Positions 47,042-56,256 are shown, numbered from the stretch's first letter. The stretch: 64,000 nucleotides of DNA from Achromobacter sp. Marseille-Q4962 (GCF_943737005.1 NZ_CALSFU010000001.1:248001-312000), one strand, 5' to 3'. Notes: generated by a model not told the origin, from the letters alone. Numbers and translations: made by a program.

Positions 47042-47424
47042 ATGAGGAAACTCCATCCTATCGGTGAACGGCGTCCGCGGCCAGGAGGGTCGACGGGACG
47101 ATGACAAATTCATTTCTGGGGTCGGAGTATTCCCCGATGACGTATAAGTAAAAACCCTTATTTTGGTGAACATATTTTCAGAGACGGGATAATCGACCGG
47201 CTTGCCCGGGAAATTCCGCTCAAAATCTGGGCGGCCGCCACGCAAGCAAGGCGGCACAAGGGCTGCGCGCATTCAGGAATGCGCAAGCTAGGTAACGGAA
47301 GATGAAAGCGCCCCGCGGCACGGGATTATTCAGCGCGGATAAAGAGACATTCCCATTGGCGGAACAATAATTCCATTTATCATATGAATCTGCCAATCAT
47401 GGAATTACAAGCTTCGAGGGCACC
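47042..47424. other. Divergent intergenic region between DUF4148 gene and LysR gene
   Basis: 383 bases, no gene seen. It holds a short perfect hairpin GCGCATT/AATGCGC (47267-47273, 47278-47284; loop CAGG). Near the LysR gene there is an ATTGGC (47355-47360) / GCCAAT (47392-47397) dyad around an AT-rich core containing GGAA-N6-TTCC, a plausible operator. The promoters of both genes must lie here. Confidence 0.5.
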
Positions 47425-48315
47425 ATGGACATCCAGCTGAACGACATTGCGCTTTTCGTCGAAGTCGCCAAGCGCAAAAACTTCAGCCACGCCGCCGAAG
47501 CGCTCAACATCCCCACCTCCACCCTCTCGCGCCGGGTCAGCGAGCTCGAGCGCAGCATCGGCATGCGCCTGCTCAACCGCAGCACGCGCAAGATCGATCT
47601 CACCGAGGCGGGCGCCATCTACTTCGAGCGTTGCCGGCACATCGTGGAAGAAGCGCGCATTGCGCACGACCAATTGCTCGACATGGCAGTGCAGCCCAAG
47701 GGACGGTTGCGCATTTCGCTGCCCACCAGCCTGGCGCAGCTCTTCCTGCCGGCCGTCATCCGGGAATTCCGCGAGCAGCACCCCGACATCGAGTGCGATT
47801 TCGACCTCGGCATGCGGCCCATCGACCCGATCAGCAATCCGTTCGACCTGATCCTGCGTTTCGGGCAGCAGCCGGATTCCAACCTGATCTCGCGCAAGAT
47901 CGTGCTGATGGAGCACCAGCTCTACGCTTCGCCCGAATACCTGGCTCGCCATGGCGAGCCGCGCGTGCCGGCCGACCTCAGCCACCACGAATGCCTGCGC
48001 CCCACCATGCGGGAGGAGTCCTCTTTCTGGATGCTGCATTCGGGCGACAAGGTCGAGCGCGTGCAGGTCAGCGGACGCCTCTCGGCCAACAATGTCGGCA
48101 TGCTGGGCCGCCTGGCGAGCCAGGGCCTGGGCATCACGCCGCTGCTGGTGTTCGACGCCATGAAACGCGCCATCGAGCAGGCCGGGCTGGTGCGGGTGCT
48201 GCCCGAATGGAGCCTGACGCCGCTGCCGCTGTTCGCGCTGCTGCCTTCGCGCATGCTGCCCGCCAAGACCAAGGCATTCCTGGACTTCATCCAGCCCCGC
48301 CTGTCCGACGCCTGA
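47425..48315 (+). CDS. LysR family transcriptional regulator (CrgA/AaeR-like)
   Basis: LysR regulator of 296 residues. Helix-turn-helix KRKNFSHAAEALNIPTSTLS then RRVSELERSIGMRLLNRSTR (about 14-53), then the effector domain from about residue 90 (PKGRLRISLPTSLAQLFLP). The type with Pro-Thr-Ser in the recognition helix and RxTRKIDLTEAG wing is abundant in Burkholderiales. Target unknown; the divergent DUF4148 gene and the dyad at 47355-47397 make autoregulation or control of that gene possible. It ends 46 bases before the apt stop. Confidence 0.88.
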   Translation: MDIQLNDIALFVEVAKRKNFSHAAEALNIPTSTLSRRVSELERSIGMRLLNRSTRKIDLTEAGAIYFERCRHIVEEARIAHDQLLDMAVQPKGRLRISLPTSLAQLFLPAVIREFREQHPDIECDFDLGMRPIDPISNPFDLILRFGQQPDSNLISRKIVLMEHQLYASPEYLARHGEPRVPADLSHHECLRPTMREESSFWMLHSGDKVERVQVSGRLSANNVGMLGRLASQGLGITPLLVFDAMKRAIEQAGLVRVLPEWSLTPLPLFALLPSRMLPAKTKAFLDFIQPRLSDA

Positions 48316-48330
48316 GCAGCGCCCGCAACG

Positions 48331-48375
48331 TCAGTCGGGGACGCCTCAGTCGGGGACGCCTCAGTCGGGGACGCC
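48331..48375. repeat. 15-bp tandem repeat, three perfect copies
   Basis: The unit TCAGTCGGGGACGCC occurs at 48331-48345, 48346-48360 and 48361-48375 without mismatch. The last copy encodes the final Gly-Val-Pro-Asp-stop of apt on the minus strand; the others lie in the gap before the LysR gene. A unit length that is a multiple of three, with a built-in stop, means copy changes would leave apt intact. Confidence 0.9.
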
Positions 48376-48945
48376 GTGGCCGGGAGCGTCCTGGCCGACC
48401 GCGCCGCTGTCGTACTGGCAGACCGTGAAGAGCGGTGTGCCGGTGGCCGCCACGCGCGCCGAACCACCCAGATCGGGCAAGTCGATGATGGCGGCCGCCT
48501 CGACGACATTGGCGCCCAGGCGCTGCAGCAGCTTGATCGCGGCCAGCATGGTGCCGCCCGTGGCGATCAGGTCGTCCACCAGCAGCACGCGCTGGCCCGT
48601 GCGCACCGAGTCGGTGTGCATCTCCACGGCCGAATTGCCGTATTCGAGGGAGTATTCCTCGGCCACCGTGCGAAAGGGCAGCTTGCCCTTCTTGCGCACC
48701 GGCACGAACCCCAGGTTGAGTTCATAGGCCAGCACGCTGCCCACGATGAAGCCGCGCGCGTCCACGCCCGCCACCAGGTCGAGGCGCTGGCGCATGTAGC
48801 GGTAGACGAACAGATCGATCAGCACCCGGAACGCGCGCGGATCCTGCAGCACAGGCGTGATGTCGCGGAAAATGACGCCGGGCTGGGGCCAGTCGGGAAC
48901 GCTGCGGATGGTGCGCCGGATAAACTCGGCGTAGTCTGTCTGCAT
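48361..48945 (-). CDS. apt: Adenine phosphoribosyltransferase
   Basis: Purine salvage enzyme making AMP from adenine and PRPP; 194 residues. The N-terminal hood contains [20 protein letters not shown], then [18 protein letters not shown], and the PRPP loop is [14 protein letters not shown]. It is about ten residues longer at the C-terminus than the common form, ending [10 protein letters not shown] within the tandem repeat, which suggests the repeat expanded into the 3' end. The gene stands alone between LysR and cydC. Confidence 0.95.
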   Translation of the reverse strand: MQTDYAEFIRRTIRSVPDWPQPGVIFRDITPVLQDPRAFRVLIDLFVYRYMRQRLDLVAGVDARGFIVGSVLAYELNLGFVPVRKKGKLPFRTVAEEYSLEYGNSAVEMHTDSVRTGQRVLLVDDLIATGGTMLAAIKLLQRLGANVVEAAAIIDLPDLGGSARVAATGTPLFTVCQYDSGAVGQDAPGHGVPD

Positions 48946-48999
48946 GGTGGACGATCCCGGATCAATGAAGCAAGCCGCACTATAACCGCGCCGTGCCGC

Positions 49000-50694
49000 T
49001 TAAGCCACCATGGCCGAAGGCAGCTCGCGCAGCACGCCGTCCCGCAATTCGCAAATGCGGTCCACCGCACCCTCGGGCAGGCTGGCGTGCGTGGCCAGCA
49101 CCACGGCGCGGCCGCCGGTCGCCTGCCGCAGATCCGCCAGGAAAGCCGCCTCCGCGGCGGCGTCCAGCCCCGCCGTGGGCTCGTCCAGCACGATCACCGC
49201 CGCCGGCGAGAGCAGCGCGCGCGCCAGGCACAGCCGGCGCGCCTGGCCGGCCGACAGCAGCGAGCCGGTTTCGCCCGCCCAGGTGTCCAGGCCCTCGGGC
49301 AGGCTGCGCACGAAATCGCCCAGCCGGGCCGCGTCCAGCGCGCGCCACAGGGCCGCATCGTCGGCCCGCGGGTCGCCGATGAGCAGGTTGGTGCGCAGCG
49401 TGCCCAGGAAAACCGGCGCGTCCTGAGACAGCAGGGCAATGCGGCGGCGCCATTCGGCCTGCGCGCAATCGCGGGCATCGACGCCCGCGTAGCGCACCGC
49501 CCCCGACTGCGGGTCTTCCAGGCGCAGCAGCAGATTGAGCAGCGTGGTCTTGCCCGCGCCGCTGGGGCCGGCCACGGCCACGCGCTCGCCCGGCCGCACG
49601 CTCAGGCTGACGCCCGCCAGCACCGGCCGCGCCGGTTCGCCCGGATCGCGCGGCGGATGGGCGAAGACCACCTTGTCCAGCGCCAGGACGCCGCTGGCGG
49701 GCAGCGGCGCCGGCCGGGCCGCGTCGCGCATGTCGGGTTCGCTGTCCAGGATGTCGGAAATGCGGGCGGCGGCCGACAGCGCCGACCCCATGCGCGAGGC
49801 GCCCCGCATGATGGGCCCCGCCACTTCGAAGATGCCGATCACCGCCAGCAGCAGCCCGGCCAGCGTGGGGCCGTCCAGCCGCCCGTCCTGCAGCGCGCCC
49901 AGCCCGAACCACAGCACCGCAAGCGCCGCCACGCCCGCGCCGGCCTGCAGAAACCACTGGCCACGCGCCGCGACGCGCGCCTGGGCGCGGCGCGCTCGCG
50001 CGCTTTGCTCGCACAGCGTCTCGAAATGCGCCGCGGTCTGGGCCTGCGCCGCCAGGGCCACCATGTCCGCATGGCCCTCCACCGCGTCCAGCGTGGCGGC
50101 CCGCAGGCCGGCCGCGCTTTCCTGCGCCGCCGCGCCGGGCGCGCGCGCGGCCCGCAACAGCCAGGCGGGCACCACCACACAGACGGCCAGCAGCGCCAGC
50201 GCGACGGCCAGGGCGGCGGCGGGAATCCACCAGCCCAGCACCGCCGTGATCGCGGCGCCGGCGAGCAGGGCCGTGGCCAGCGGCGCCAGCACGAAGAGAA
50301 ATACCGTATCCAGCGCATCGACGTCGCCGGTCAGGCGCGCCACCAGGTCGCCGCCGCGATAGCGGGCCAGTTGGCGCGGGGTGAGGCGGACCAGGGCGCC
50401 GAAAACCGTGCGCCGCAGGTCGGCCAGCAGGTGCAGCGTGGCGGCGTGCCCGGCCACGCGGTCCGCATAGCGCGAGGCGATGCGCACGAAAGACAGTCCG
50501 CGCACCAGCGCGGAAGGCGCAAACAGATTGAAGGCGGCGCCCGCCCCCGCCAGCGCCGCGCCGGTGAGGAACCAGCCCGAGACGCCCAGCAGGCCGACGC
50601 CGGCCGCCACGGTCAGGATGGCGCAGAGCAGCGCCAGCAGCAGTCCGCCCTTGCGGCGGCCATAGAGGGGAAGCAGCAGCAACAGCTTTCTCAT
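49000..50694 (-). CDS. cydC: Thiol reductant ABC exporter subunit CydC
   Basis: Half of the heterodimeric CydDC ABC exporter that sends cysteine/glutathione to the periplasm, needed for assembly of cytochrome bd; 564 residues. Six membrane helices in residues 1-320, then an ATPase domain with Walker A GPSGAGKTT, signature LLSAGQARRLCLAR and Walker B VIVLDEPTAGLD. The signature LSAGQ instead of LSGGQ is the usual CydC variant. ATG at 50694 overlaps the cydD stop (ATGA). Last gene of the cyd operon. Confidence 0.94.
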   Translation of the reverse strand: MRKLLLLLPLYGRRKGGLLLALLCAILTVAAGVGLLGVSGWFLTGAALAGAGAAFNLFAPSALVRGLSFVRIASRYADRVAGHAATLHLLADLRRTVFGALVRLTPRQLARYRGGDLVARLTGDVDALDTVFLFVLAPLATALLAGAAITAVLGWWIPAAALAVALALLAVCVVVPAWLLRAARAPGAAAQESAAGLRAATLDAVEGHADMVALAAQAQTAAHFETLCEQSARARRAQARVAARGQWFLQAGAGVAALAVLWFGLGALQDGRLDGPTLAGLLLAVIGIFEVAGPIMRGASRMGSALSAAARISDILDSEPDMRDAARPAPLPASGVLALDKVVFAHPPRDPGEPARPVLAGVSLSVRPGERVAVAGPSGAGKTTLLNLLLRLEDPQSGAVRYAGVDARDCAQAEWRRRIALLSQDAPVFLGTLRTNLLIGDPRADDAALWRALDAARLGDFVRSLPEGLDTWAGETGSLLSAGQARRLCLARALLSPAAVIVLDEPTAGLDAAAEAAFLADLRQATGGRAVVLATHASLPEGAVDRICELRDGVLRELPSAMVA

Positions 50695-52436
50695 GGAGAC
50701 GTGACCTTGCCGGCCGCGATCCGGAACACCCGGCCGAAACGCGCGGCCACGGCGGGCGCGTGCGTCGCGACGAGCAGCGTGCGTCCCTGGCAGAACCGCA
50801 GGATTTCGTCGAGGACGCGCGCCTGCGTCGCGGCGTCGAGATGCGCCGTGGGCTCGTCGAGCAGGACCAGCCCCGGGTCGCGCAGGAAAAGCCGGGCCAG
50901 CGCCACGCGCTGCGCCTGCCCGCCCGACAGGCCATGGCCGCGGCTGCCCAGGCGCGTCTGCAGCCCTTGCGGCAGCGCCTCGGCGAAATCCAGCACACAG
51001 GCGCGCGCGGCGGCCTCGCGCACCGCGGCGTCCGGCGCATCGGGACAGCCCAGCCGGATGTTGTCCGCAATGGTTCCGGGCAGCAGGTGCGGGCGCTGGC
51101 CGATGACGGCCACGCGGCTGCGCAGGCCGGCTTCGTCCCAGTCCGCCAGCGGCTTGCCGTCGAGCAGGATGTCTCCCTGGCAGGGCCGCAGCCGGGACAG
51201 CGCCTCGATGAGCGAGGTCTTGCCGATGCCGCTGGCGCCCATGAGCGCGGCATGCTCGCCCGGCGCAAGCGCCAGCGCCGCCCCGTTGAGCACGGGTTGC
51301 GCCCGTCCGGGCGCCTCGAGCGCCAGCGCGCGCGCCTGCAACGCGGCGGCGCCGCCCGACGGAGCCGCCGCCGGCGGCGCGGCCTGTGCGTGCGGCGCGG
51401 GCTCGGGCAGGCCGTCGAAGAGCGCGGCGATCTGGCCCACCGCGGCCAGCGCGGCGGCGCGGTCGTGATAGTGCGCGGCGAACTGCCGCAGCGGCGCATA
51501 GACCTCGGGCGCCATCAGCAGGCAGAACAGTCCGGCCTGCAGCGTGAAGGGAGAAAAGCGCAGATCGAGAAAACCGAGATACGACAGGCCGATATACACC
51601 GCCACCCCGGCCACGCCCAGCGCGGCGAAGAATTCCAGCACGGCCGAAGACAGGAACGCGATGCGCAGCACCGACATGGTCCGCTGGCGCAGCACATCGC
51701 TGGCGGCGGCCACGGACTGCGCCTCGGCCTCGGCGCGCCCGTACAGTTTGAGCGTGGACAGGCCGCGCAAGCGGTCGGCGAAAAAGCCCGAGAGCCGGGC
51801 GAACGCGCGCAGGTGGCGGCGGCTCGCGCCTTGCGCGCCCCAGCCTACCAGCGCCATGAACAGCGGGATCAACGGCGCGGTCACGAGCAGCACCAGCCCC
51901 GCCACCACGTCCACCGGCAGCAGCGCCGCCGAGAACGCCACCGGCAGCAAGGCGGCCGCGCCCATGGCCGGCAGGTATTTGGAGAAAAAGCCGTCCAGCG
52001 CCTCGACCTGTTCGACGATAGCGCTGGCCAGCTCGCCCGAGGATCGGGAACGGCTCCAGTGCGGGCCCTGGGCGACGAGGCGGCCGAACAGCGCCTGGCG
52101 CACGCGCCGCTTGATGCGCTCGGCGGCGTCGGCGCCGGCGCGCTCGCCGGCCCAGCCGATACAGGCGCGCAGCAGCATCAGCGCGGCGATGGCGGCAATG
52201 CCGCCCAGCAGCGCTTCGCGCGGCGCGTGGCCGACGATGGCGGCGTCGAGCACCCGCGACAGCAGCCAGGCCTGCGCCACGAGCAGGACGCCCCCGAGCA
52301 GCGGCGCGCCGCTGGCGATCAACAGGGGCAGCCTGGCAACCCCGGCGAGCGCCCTGAGCCAGCGCGACTGTTCGCGCGTGGGCTTGTTCAGGGCCGCGGA
52401 GGGATCGTGCTCCAGGCTGCTGGCGCCGTTGCTCAC
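50691..52436 (-). CDS. cydD: Thiol reductant ABC exporter subunit CydD
   Basis: Partner of CydC, 581 residues. Membrane part to about residue 330 with the CydD marks SSGELASAIVEQVEALDGFF and YLPAMGAAALLPVAF. ATPase domain: Walker A GASGIGKTS, signature HGLSGGQAQRVALAR and Walker B LVLLDEPTAHLD. It starts with GTG at 52436, overlapping the cydX stop codon (GTGA), so it is probably translationally coupled to cydX. Confidence 0.93.
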   Translation of the reverse strand: MSNGASSLEHDPSAALNKPTREQSRWLRALAGVARLPLLIASGAPLLGGVLLVAQAWLLSRVLDAAIVGHAPREALLGGIAAIAALMLLRACIGWAGERAGADAAERIKRRVRQALFGRLVAQGPHWSRSRSSGELASAIVEQVEALDGFFSKYLPAMGAAALLPVAFSAALLPVDVVAGLVLLVTAPLIPLFMALVGWGAQGASRRHLRAFARLSGFFADRLRGLSTLKLYGRAEAEAQSVAAASDVLRQRTMSVLRIAFLSSAVLEFFAALGVAGVAVYIGLSYLGFLDLRFSPFTLQAGLFCLLMAPEVYAPLRQFAAHYHDRAAALAAVGQIAALFDGLPEPAPHAQAAPPAAAPSGGAAALQARALALEAPGRAQPVLNGAALALAPGEHAALMGASGIGKTSLIEALSRLRPCQGDILLDGKPLADWDEAGLRSRVAVIGQRPHLLPGTIADNIRLGCPDAPDAAVREAAARACVLDFAEALPQGLQTRLGSRGHGLSGGQAQRVALARLFLRDPGLVLLDEPTAHLDAATQARVLDEILRFCQGRTLLVATHAPAVAARFGRVFRIAAGKVTSP

Positions 52437-52558
52437 GCCGCGTCGCTGTTCACGCGCGGGTCATGCGCATGGCCCTCGCGCAGCTCGAACCACATTGCGT
52501 TCAGAATGGCGAACGCGCACGCCAGGCCCAGGCCCAGAATCCACGAGAAATACCACAT
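52433..52558 (-). CDS. cydX: Cytochrome bd oxidase small subunit CydX
   Basis: Short membrane protein of 41 residues, too short for ordinary ORF lists, read on the minus strand from the ATG at 52556-52558. It begins MWYFSWILGLGLACAFAILN, then AMWFELREGH: the CydX/YbgT pattern of one membrane helix with conserved Trp and a Glu-rich end. It stabilises the bd oxidase haem site. It starts 12 bases after the cydB stop and overlaps the cydD start. Confidence 0.92.
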   Translation of the reverse strand: MWYFSWILGLGLACAFAILNAMWFELREGHAHDPRVNSDAA

Positions 52559-52570
52559 GGTGGAAGCTCC

Positions 52571-53725
52571 TTAGTACGAGTTGGGCGTGCCATCGACGGA
52601 CGCATGGGTGACCTTGCCGCGCATCACGCGGTAGACCCATGCCGTGTAGGCCGTGACAATGGGCAGGAAGATGACGACGGCGATCACCATGATCCACAGC
52701 GTCATGTGGCTGGACGAGCCGTCCCAGATCGTCAGGCCGGCCCGCGGATTGGTCGAGGACGGCATGATGAACGGAAAGAGCGAGAAGCCCACCGTCAGGA
52801 TGACGCCCGCGATCGACGCCGACGAGGCCAGGAACGACAACACGTTGGCGCGCAGGCTCAGGAACAGCAGCACGAGCACCGCCCCGCCCACGCCCAGCGC
52901 CGGCGCGACCCACATCCACGGCCACTTGGCGTAGTTGGCCATCCAGGCGCCGGTTTGCACGCTCACGGTCTTGAGCAGCGGGTCGGAAGGCGCGGCCATG
53001 TCGACCGGGCTGGTGATGACGTGGCCGCCGATGCCGCCCGCCACCCAGAAGCCACCCGCGACGAACAGCACGATGGTCAGCAGGGCGCACAGGCGGCCCC
53101 AGGCGCGCGCGCGCGAGGACACGGGATCGTCGGTGCGCCAGGCCAGCAGCACCGCGCCGTGCATGGCCAGCATCACCACGCTCAGCACGCCCGCCAGCAG
53201 CGCGAAGGGCGCGAAGAGCTGGTAGAAATGGCCTTCGTACATGGGCCGCAGCGTTCCGCTCTCGAAGGTGAAGGGCACGCCCAGGATGACGTTGCCCATG
53301 GCCACGCCGAACACCAGCGAGGCCACCACGCCCGAGAAACAGAGCACGGCGTCCCAGCGGCTGCGCCAGCGCGTGCCTTCCATCTTGCTGCGGTACTTGA
53401 AGCCCACCGGACGCAGGATGAGCGCGATCAGCACCAGCATCATCGCCAGGTAGAAGCCCGAGAACGAGGCGGCGTACAGCAGCGGCCAGGCGGCGAAAAT
53501 GGCGCCGCCCGCGGTAATCAGCCAGACCTGGTTGCCTTCCCAGACCGGCCCCACCACGTTGATGACGATGCGGCGTTCGGTGTCGGTCCGGGCCACCACG
53601 GGCAGCAGGGCCGCCACGCCGAGGTCAAAACCGTCCATGATGGCGAAACCGATGAGCAGCGCGCCCAGCAGCACCCACCAGATCACGCGCAGTGTCGCGT
53701 AGTCCAAAGGAATAAGGGTATCCAT
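52571..53725 (-). CDS. cydB: Cytochrome bd ubiquinol oxidase subunit II
   Basis: Membrane subunit of the quinol oxidase, 384 residues, about nine helices. It begins MDTLIPLDYATLRVIWWVLL then GFAIMDGFDLGVAALLP, with the subunit II segment GPVWEGNQVWLITAGGAIFAAWP and FKYRSKMEGTRWRSRWD. Subunit II has no haem of its own but holds the complex together. It starts 14 bases after cydA. Confidence 0.96.
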   Translation of the reverse strand: MDTLIPLDYATLRVIWWVLLGALLIGFAIMDGFDLGVAALLPVVARTDTERRIVINVVGPVWEGNQVWLITAGGAIFAAWPLLYAASFSGFYLAMMLVLIALILRPVGFKYRSKMEGTRWRSRWDAVLCFSGVVASLVFGVAMGNVILGVPFTFESGTLRPMYEGHFYQLFAPFALLAGVLSVVMLAMHGAVLLAWRTDDPVSSRARAWGRLCALLTIVLFVAGGFWVAGGIGGHVITSPVDMAAPSDPLLKTVSVQTGAWMANYAKWPWMWVAPALGVGGAVLVLLFLSLRANVLSFLASSASIAGVILTVGFSLFPFIMPSSTNPRAGLTIWDGSSSHMTLWIMVIAVVIFLPIVTAYTAWVYRVMRGKVTHASVDGTPNSY

Positions 53726-53739
53726 CTGCTATCTCTCCA

Positions 53740-55314
53740 TCAGGCGCGCACGGCGGCGTGCACGGGATCGGCCGCGGCTTCGGCCGGCGGCGGCGCATCG
53801 GACGCGGGGCCCTTGCGCACGGCATGCAGCATGACCTTCACGCCGATGATCAACAGCGCGGTGTAGAGCACCAGGAAGATCGCCAGGCTGATGGCGAGGT
53901 CCAGAATGGTCAGGCCCGACGCCGCGTAGTAGGTGGGCAGCACGCCTTCGATGACCCAGGGCTGGCGGCCGTACTCGGCCACGAACCAGCCGCATTCGAT
54001 GGCGACCCAGGGCAGCGGCAGGCTCCACAGGGCGACCTTGAGCAGGCCAGGCCGGCTGTCGAGGCGGCCGCGCGAGGCCAGCCAGAACGCCACGGCGAAG
54101 AACAGGATGAGGTACATGCCCACCGCCACCATGACGCGGAAGGTCCAGAAGAGCGGCGCCACGTTGGGCACGGTGTCCCAGGCGGCCTTCTTGATGTCTT
54201 CTTCGGTGACCTTGCTCATGTCGGACTGGTAGCGCTTGACCAGCAGCGCGTAGCCCAGGTCGGGCCAGGTCTTGTCGAAGGTCATGCGCGCGTCGGTGTC
54301 CTTGGGATTGGCGCGGATCTTCTGCAGGGCCTCGTAGGCCACCATGCCGTCGCGGATGCGGTTCTCGGCGCGCAGGACCAGGTCGTCGATGCCCAGCAGC
54401 GGCGTGGTGAGCGAGCGCGTGCCGATGATCCCCATCACGTACGGGATCTGGATCGCGAAGTCGTTCTTGCGCTCCGCCTGGTTGGGAATGGCGATGAGGT
54501 TGAAGTCCGCCGGCGCCGGCTCGGTGTGCCACATGGACTCCATGGCGGCGATCTTCATCTTCTGGTGCTCGGTGGTGAGGTAGCCGCTTTCGTCGCCCAG
54601 CACCACCACCGACAGCGCCGAGGCCAGGCCGAAGCTGGCGGCGACGGCCATGGAGCGCTTGGCCAGGTCGGTATGGCGGCCGCGCAGCAGGTACCAGGCG
54701 CTGATGGACATCACGAACATGGCGCCGGCCACATAGCCCGCGCTCACCGTGTGCACGAACTTGGCCTGGGCCACGGGATTGAAGAGCACCGAAGCGAAGT
54801 CGGTCATCTCCATGCGCATGGTGTCGGGGTTGAACACCGCGCCCACCGGGTTCTGCATCCAGCCGTTGGCGATGAGGATCCACAGCGCGGACAGGTTGGT
54901 GCCGAAGGCCACCAGCCAGGTCACGACCAGGTGGCTCACCTTGGACATGCGGTTCCAGCCGAAAAAGAACAGGCCGACGAAGGTGGCTTCCAGGAAGAAG
55001 GCCATCAGCCCTTCGAGCGCGAGCGGCGCGCCGAAGATGTCGCCCACGTAGTGGCTGTAGTACGACCAGTTCATGCCGAACTGGAACTCCATGACCACGC
55101 CCGTGGCCACGCCCAGCGCGAAGTTGATGCCGAAGAGCGTGCCCCAGAACATGGTCATGCGCTTCCAGATCTGGCGGCCGGTCATGACGTACACGCTCTC
55201 CATGATGGCCAGGATGAAAGAGAGGCCGAGCGTGAGGGGAACGAAGAGAAAGTGATAAAGCGCCGTCGCGGCAAACTGGAATCGCGACAGGTTGACGACG
55301 TCGAGATCAATCAT
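53740..55314 (-). CDS. cydA: Cytochrome bd ubiquinol oxidase subunit I
   Basis: Haem-bearing subunit (b558, b595, d) that oxidises quinol and reduces O2 with high affinity; 524 residues. The N-terminal SRFQFAATALYHFLFVPLTL carries the conserved high-spin haem His (H21 here). Further helices include FFLEATFVGLFFFGWNRMSK, and the quinol-binding Q-loop region with KMKIAAMESMWHTEPAP (haem ligand and quinol site residues). It starts the operon cydA-cydB-cydX-cydD-cydC. A GbsR/MarR-type regulator gene lies 121 bases upstream in the same direction. No convincing FNR/ANR box was found before cydA. Confidence 0.96.
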   Translation of the reverse strand: MIDLDVVNLSRFQFAATALYHFLFVPLTLGLSFILAIMESVYVMTGRQIWKRMTMFWGTLFGINFALGVATGVVMEFQFGMNWSYYSHYVGDIFGAPLALEGLMAFFLEATFVGLFFFGWNRMSKVSHLVVTWLVAFGTNLSALWILIANGWMQNPVGAVFNPDTMRMEMTDFASVLFNPVAQAKFVHTVSAGYVAGAMFVMSISAWYLLRGRHTDLAKRSMAVAASFGLASALSVVVLGDESGYLTTEHQKMKIAAMESMWHTEPAPADFNLIAIPNQAERKNDFAIQIPYVMGIIGTRSLTTPLLGIDDLVLRAENRIRDGMVAYEALQKIRANPKDTDARMTFDKTWPDLGYALLVKRYQSDMSKVTEEDIKKAAWDTVPNVAPLFWTFRVMVAVGMYLILFFAVAFWLASRGRLDSRPGLLKVALWSLPLPWVAIECGWFVAEYGRQPWVIEGVLPTYYAASGLTILDLAISLAIFLVLYTALLIIGVKVMLHAVRKGPASDAPPPAEAAADPVHAAVRA

Positions 55315-55435
55315 TGTTGCGCTCCCAAGGATTCGAGATGCCGCAGCAACCGGCGTGGTTCCCAGGCCGTCTCTCGCGCCATGATACGGGCGTTGGATAC
55401 AACTTCATAGAGGTTTCCTGAAAAATTGGGGCGGA

Positions 55436-55981
55436 TCAGCTCTTGCCCCGGAGTTTGCCGGCGAAACCCAGCACCTTCTGCACTTTCGAGCCGAGCTTCA
55501 TCAGGCTCTGCAGGGTTTCGGGCGGCAGACGCTGAACCTCATCGAACCATCCGGTAGACAGTTCGATGAGCTCCAGCATTTCGGTCATGCGCTGTTGCGC
55601 GTAGCTATCGCCCGGCGCCTTGGCCGGCTCGAGCAGCGAATCGCGCAGCAGCGTCAGGGTGGGATCGACTTCGCGCTTGCGCTTTTCTTCCATCAGGATG
55701 CGGAAGATTTCCCACACGTCCTTGGGCGTCTCGAAATAGTCGCGGCGGTCGCCCACCTGGTGCATCAGCCGCACGAGCCGCCACGATTGCAGCTCCTTGA
55801 GGCCCAGGCTGACGTTGGAACGGGAAAAGCCCAGGGTCTCGGCGATGTCGTCCGCGTTGAGCGGTGTGGGCGACAGGAACAGCAGCGCATAGATCTGGCC
55901 GACGGTCCGGTTCACCCCCCATCGGCTGCCCATTTCGCCGAAGTGCAGGACGAAACGCTCGTTTTGAGGTGAAAGTTCCAT
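55436..55981 (-). CDS. GbsR/MarR-type transcriptional regulator upstream of cydABXDC
   Basis: Winged-helix regulator of 181 residues of the GbsR group. Residues about 10-85 hold the DNA-binding domain (RTVGQIYALLFLSPTPLNAD, IAETLGFSRSNVSLGLKELQ), followed by a wing ending GDRRDYFETPKDVWEIF and a helical C-terminus for dimerisation. I prefer the ATG at 55981; a TTG 13 codons upstream is open but has no ribosome site. A good sigma-70 promoter is at 56053-56081. Its position directly before cydA suggests it controls, or is co-transcribed with, the bd oxidase operon. Confidence 0.85.
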   Translation of the reverse strand: MELSPQNERFVLHFGEMGSRWGVNRTVGQIYALLFLSPTPLNADDIAETLGFSRSNVSLGLKELQSWRLVRLMHQVGDRRDYFETPKDVWEIFRILMEEKRKREVDPTLTLLRDSLLEPAKAPGDSYAQQRMTEMLELIELSTGWFDEVQRLPPETLQSLMKLGSKVQKVLGFAGKLRGKS

Positions 55982-56052
55982 GACCGCCTGTGCGATGGCC
56001 CCGCAGGGCCGTTCTGACAATTTTAGTTACGCTGGTTCTAGTTTTTTTTGAA

Positions 56053-56081
56053 ATTATCGAACAAACTGTGATGAAGCGCAA
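56053..56081 (-). promoter_or_regulatory. Sigma-70 type promoter of GbsR-type gene
   Basis: Read on the minus strand: TTGCGC (complement of 56076-56081), 17-base spacer, GATAAT (complement of 56053-56058). Spacing is optimal and both boxes match well; transcription would start about 65 bases before the chosen start codon. Confidence 0.55.
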
Positions 56082-56227
56082 ATCCATTCCGCGAAAATGG
56101 GCATGCGACGGCGCGCAGTGTATCGGCCGGGCGGCGGGCCGGACCCGGCTTTACGTCCCCGATTCGCGGCTTTATTGATCTGGCGCAAGAAAAAAGCGCG
56201 CCGCCCCCGGGCAGCCTTCCGATGGCG

Positions 56228-56256
56228 AAAAAAAACGGGCGCCATGGCGCCCGTTT
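56228..56256 (-). terminator. Rho-independent terminator of purT
   Basis: Perfect 11-bp stem AAACGGGCGCC/GGCGCCCGTTT (56233-56243 and 56246-56256), loop AT. On the minus strand it is followed by a run of eight T, as needed for termination of purT, which ends at 56300. Confidence 0.9.

Noticed and set aside
48376-51468. Plus-strand open frame of about 1030 codons
   Set aside because: Antisense to apt and cydCD; Arg/Gln/Ala-rich low-complexity translation, no motif.
55315-55435. FNR/ANR box before cydA
   Set aside because: Only weak half-sites such as TTGG...ATCAG were seen, not a TTGAT-N4-ATCAA dyad.
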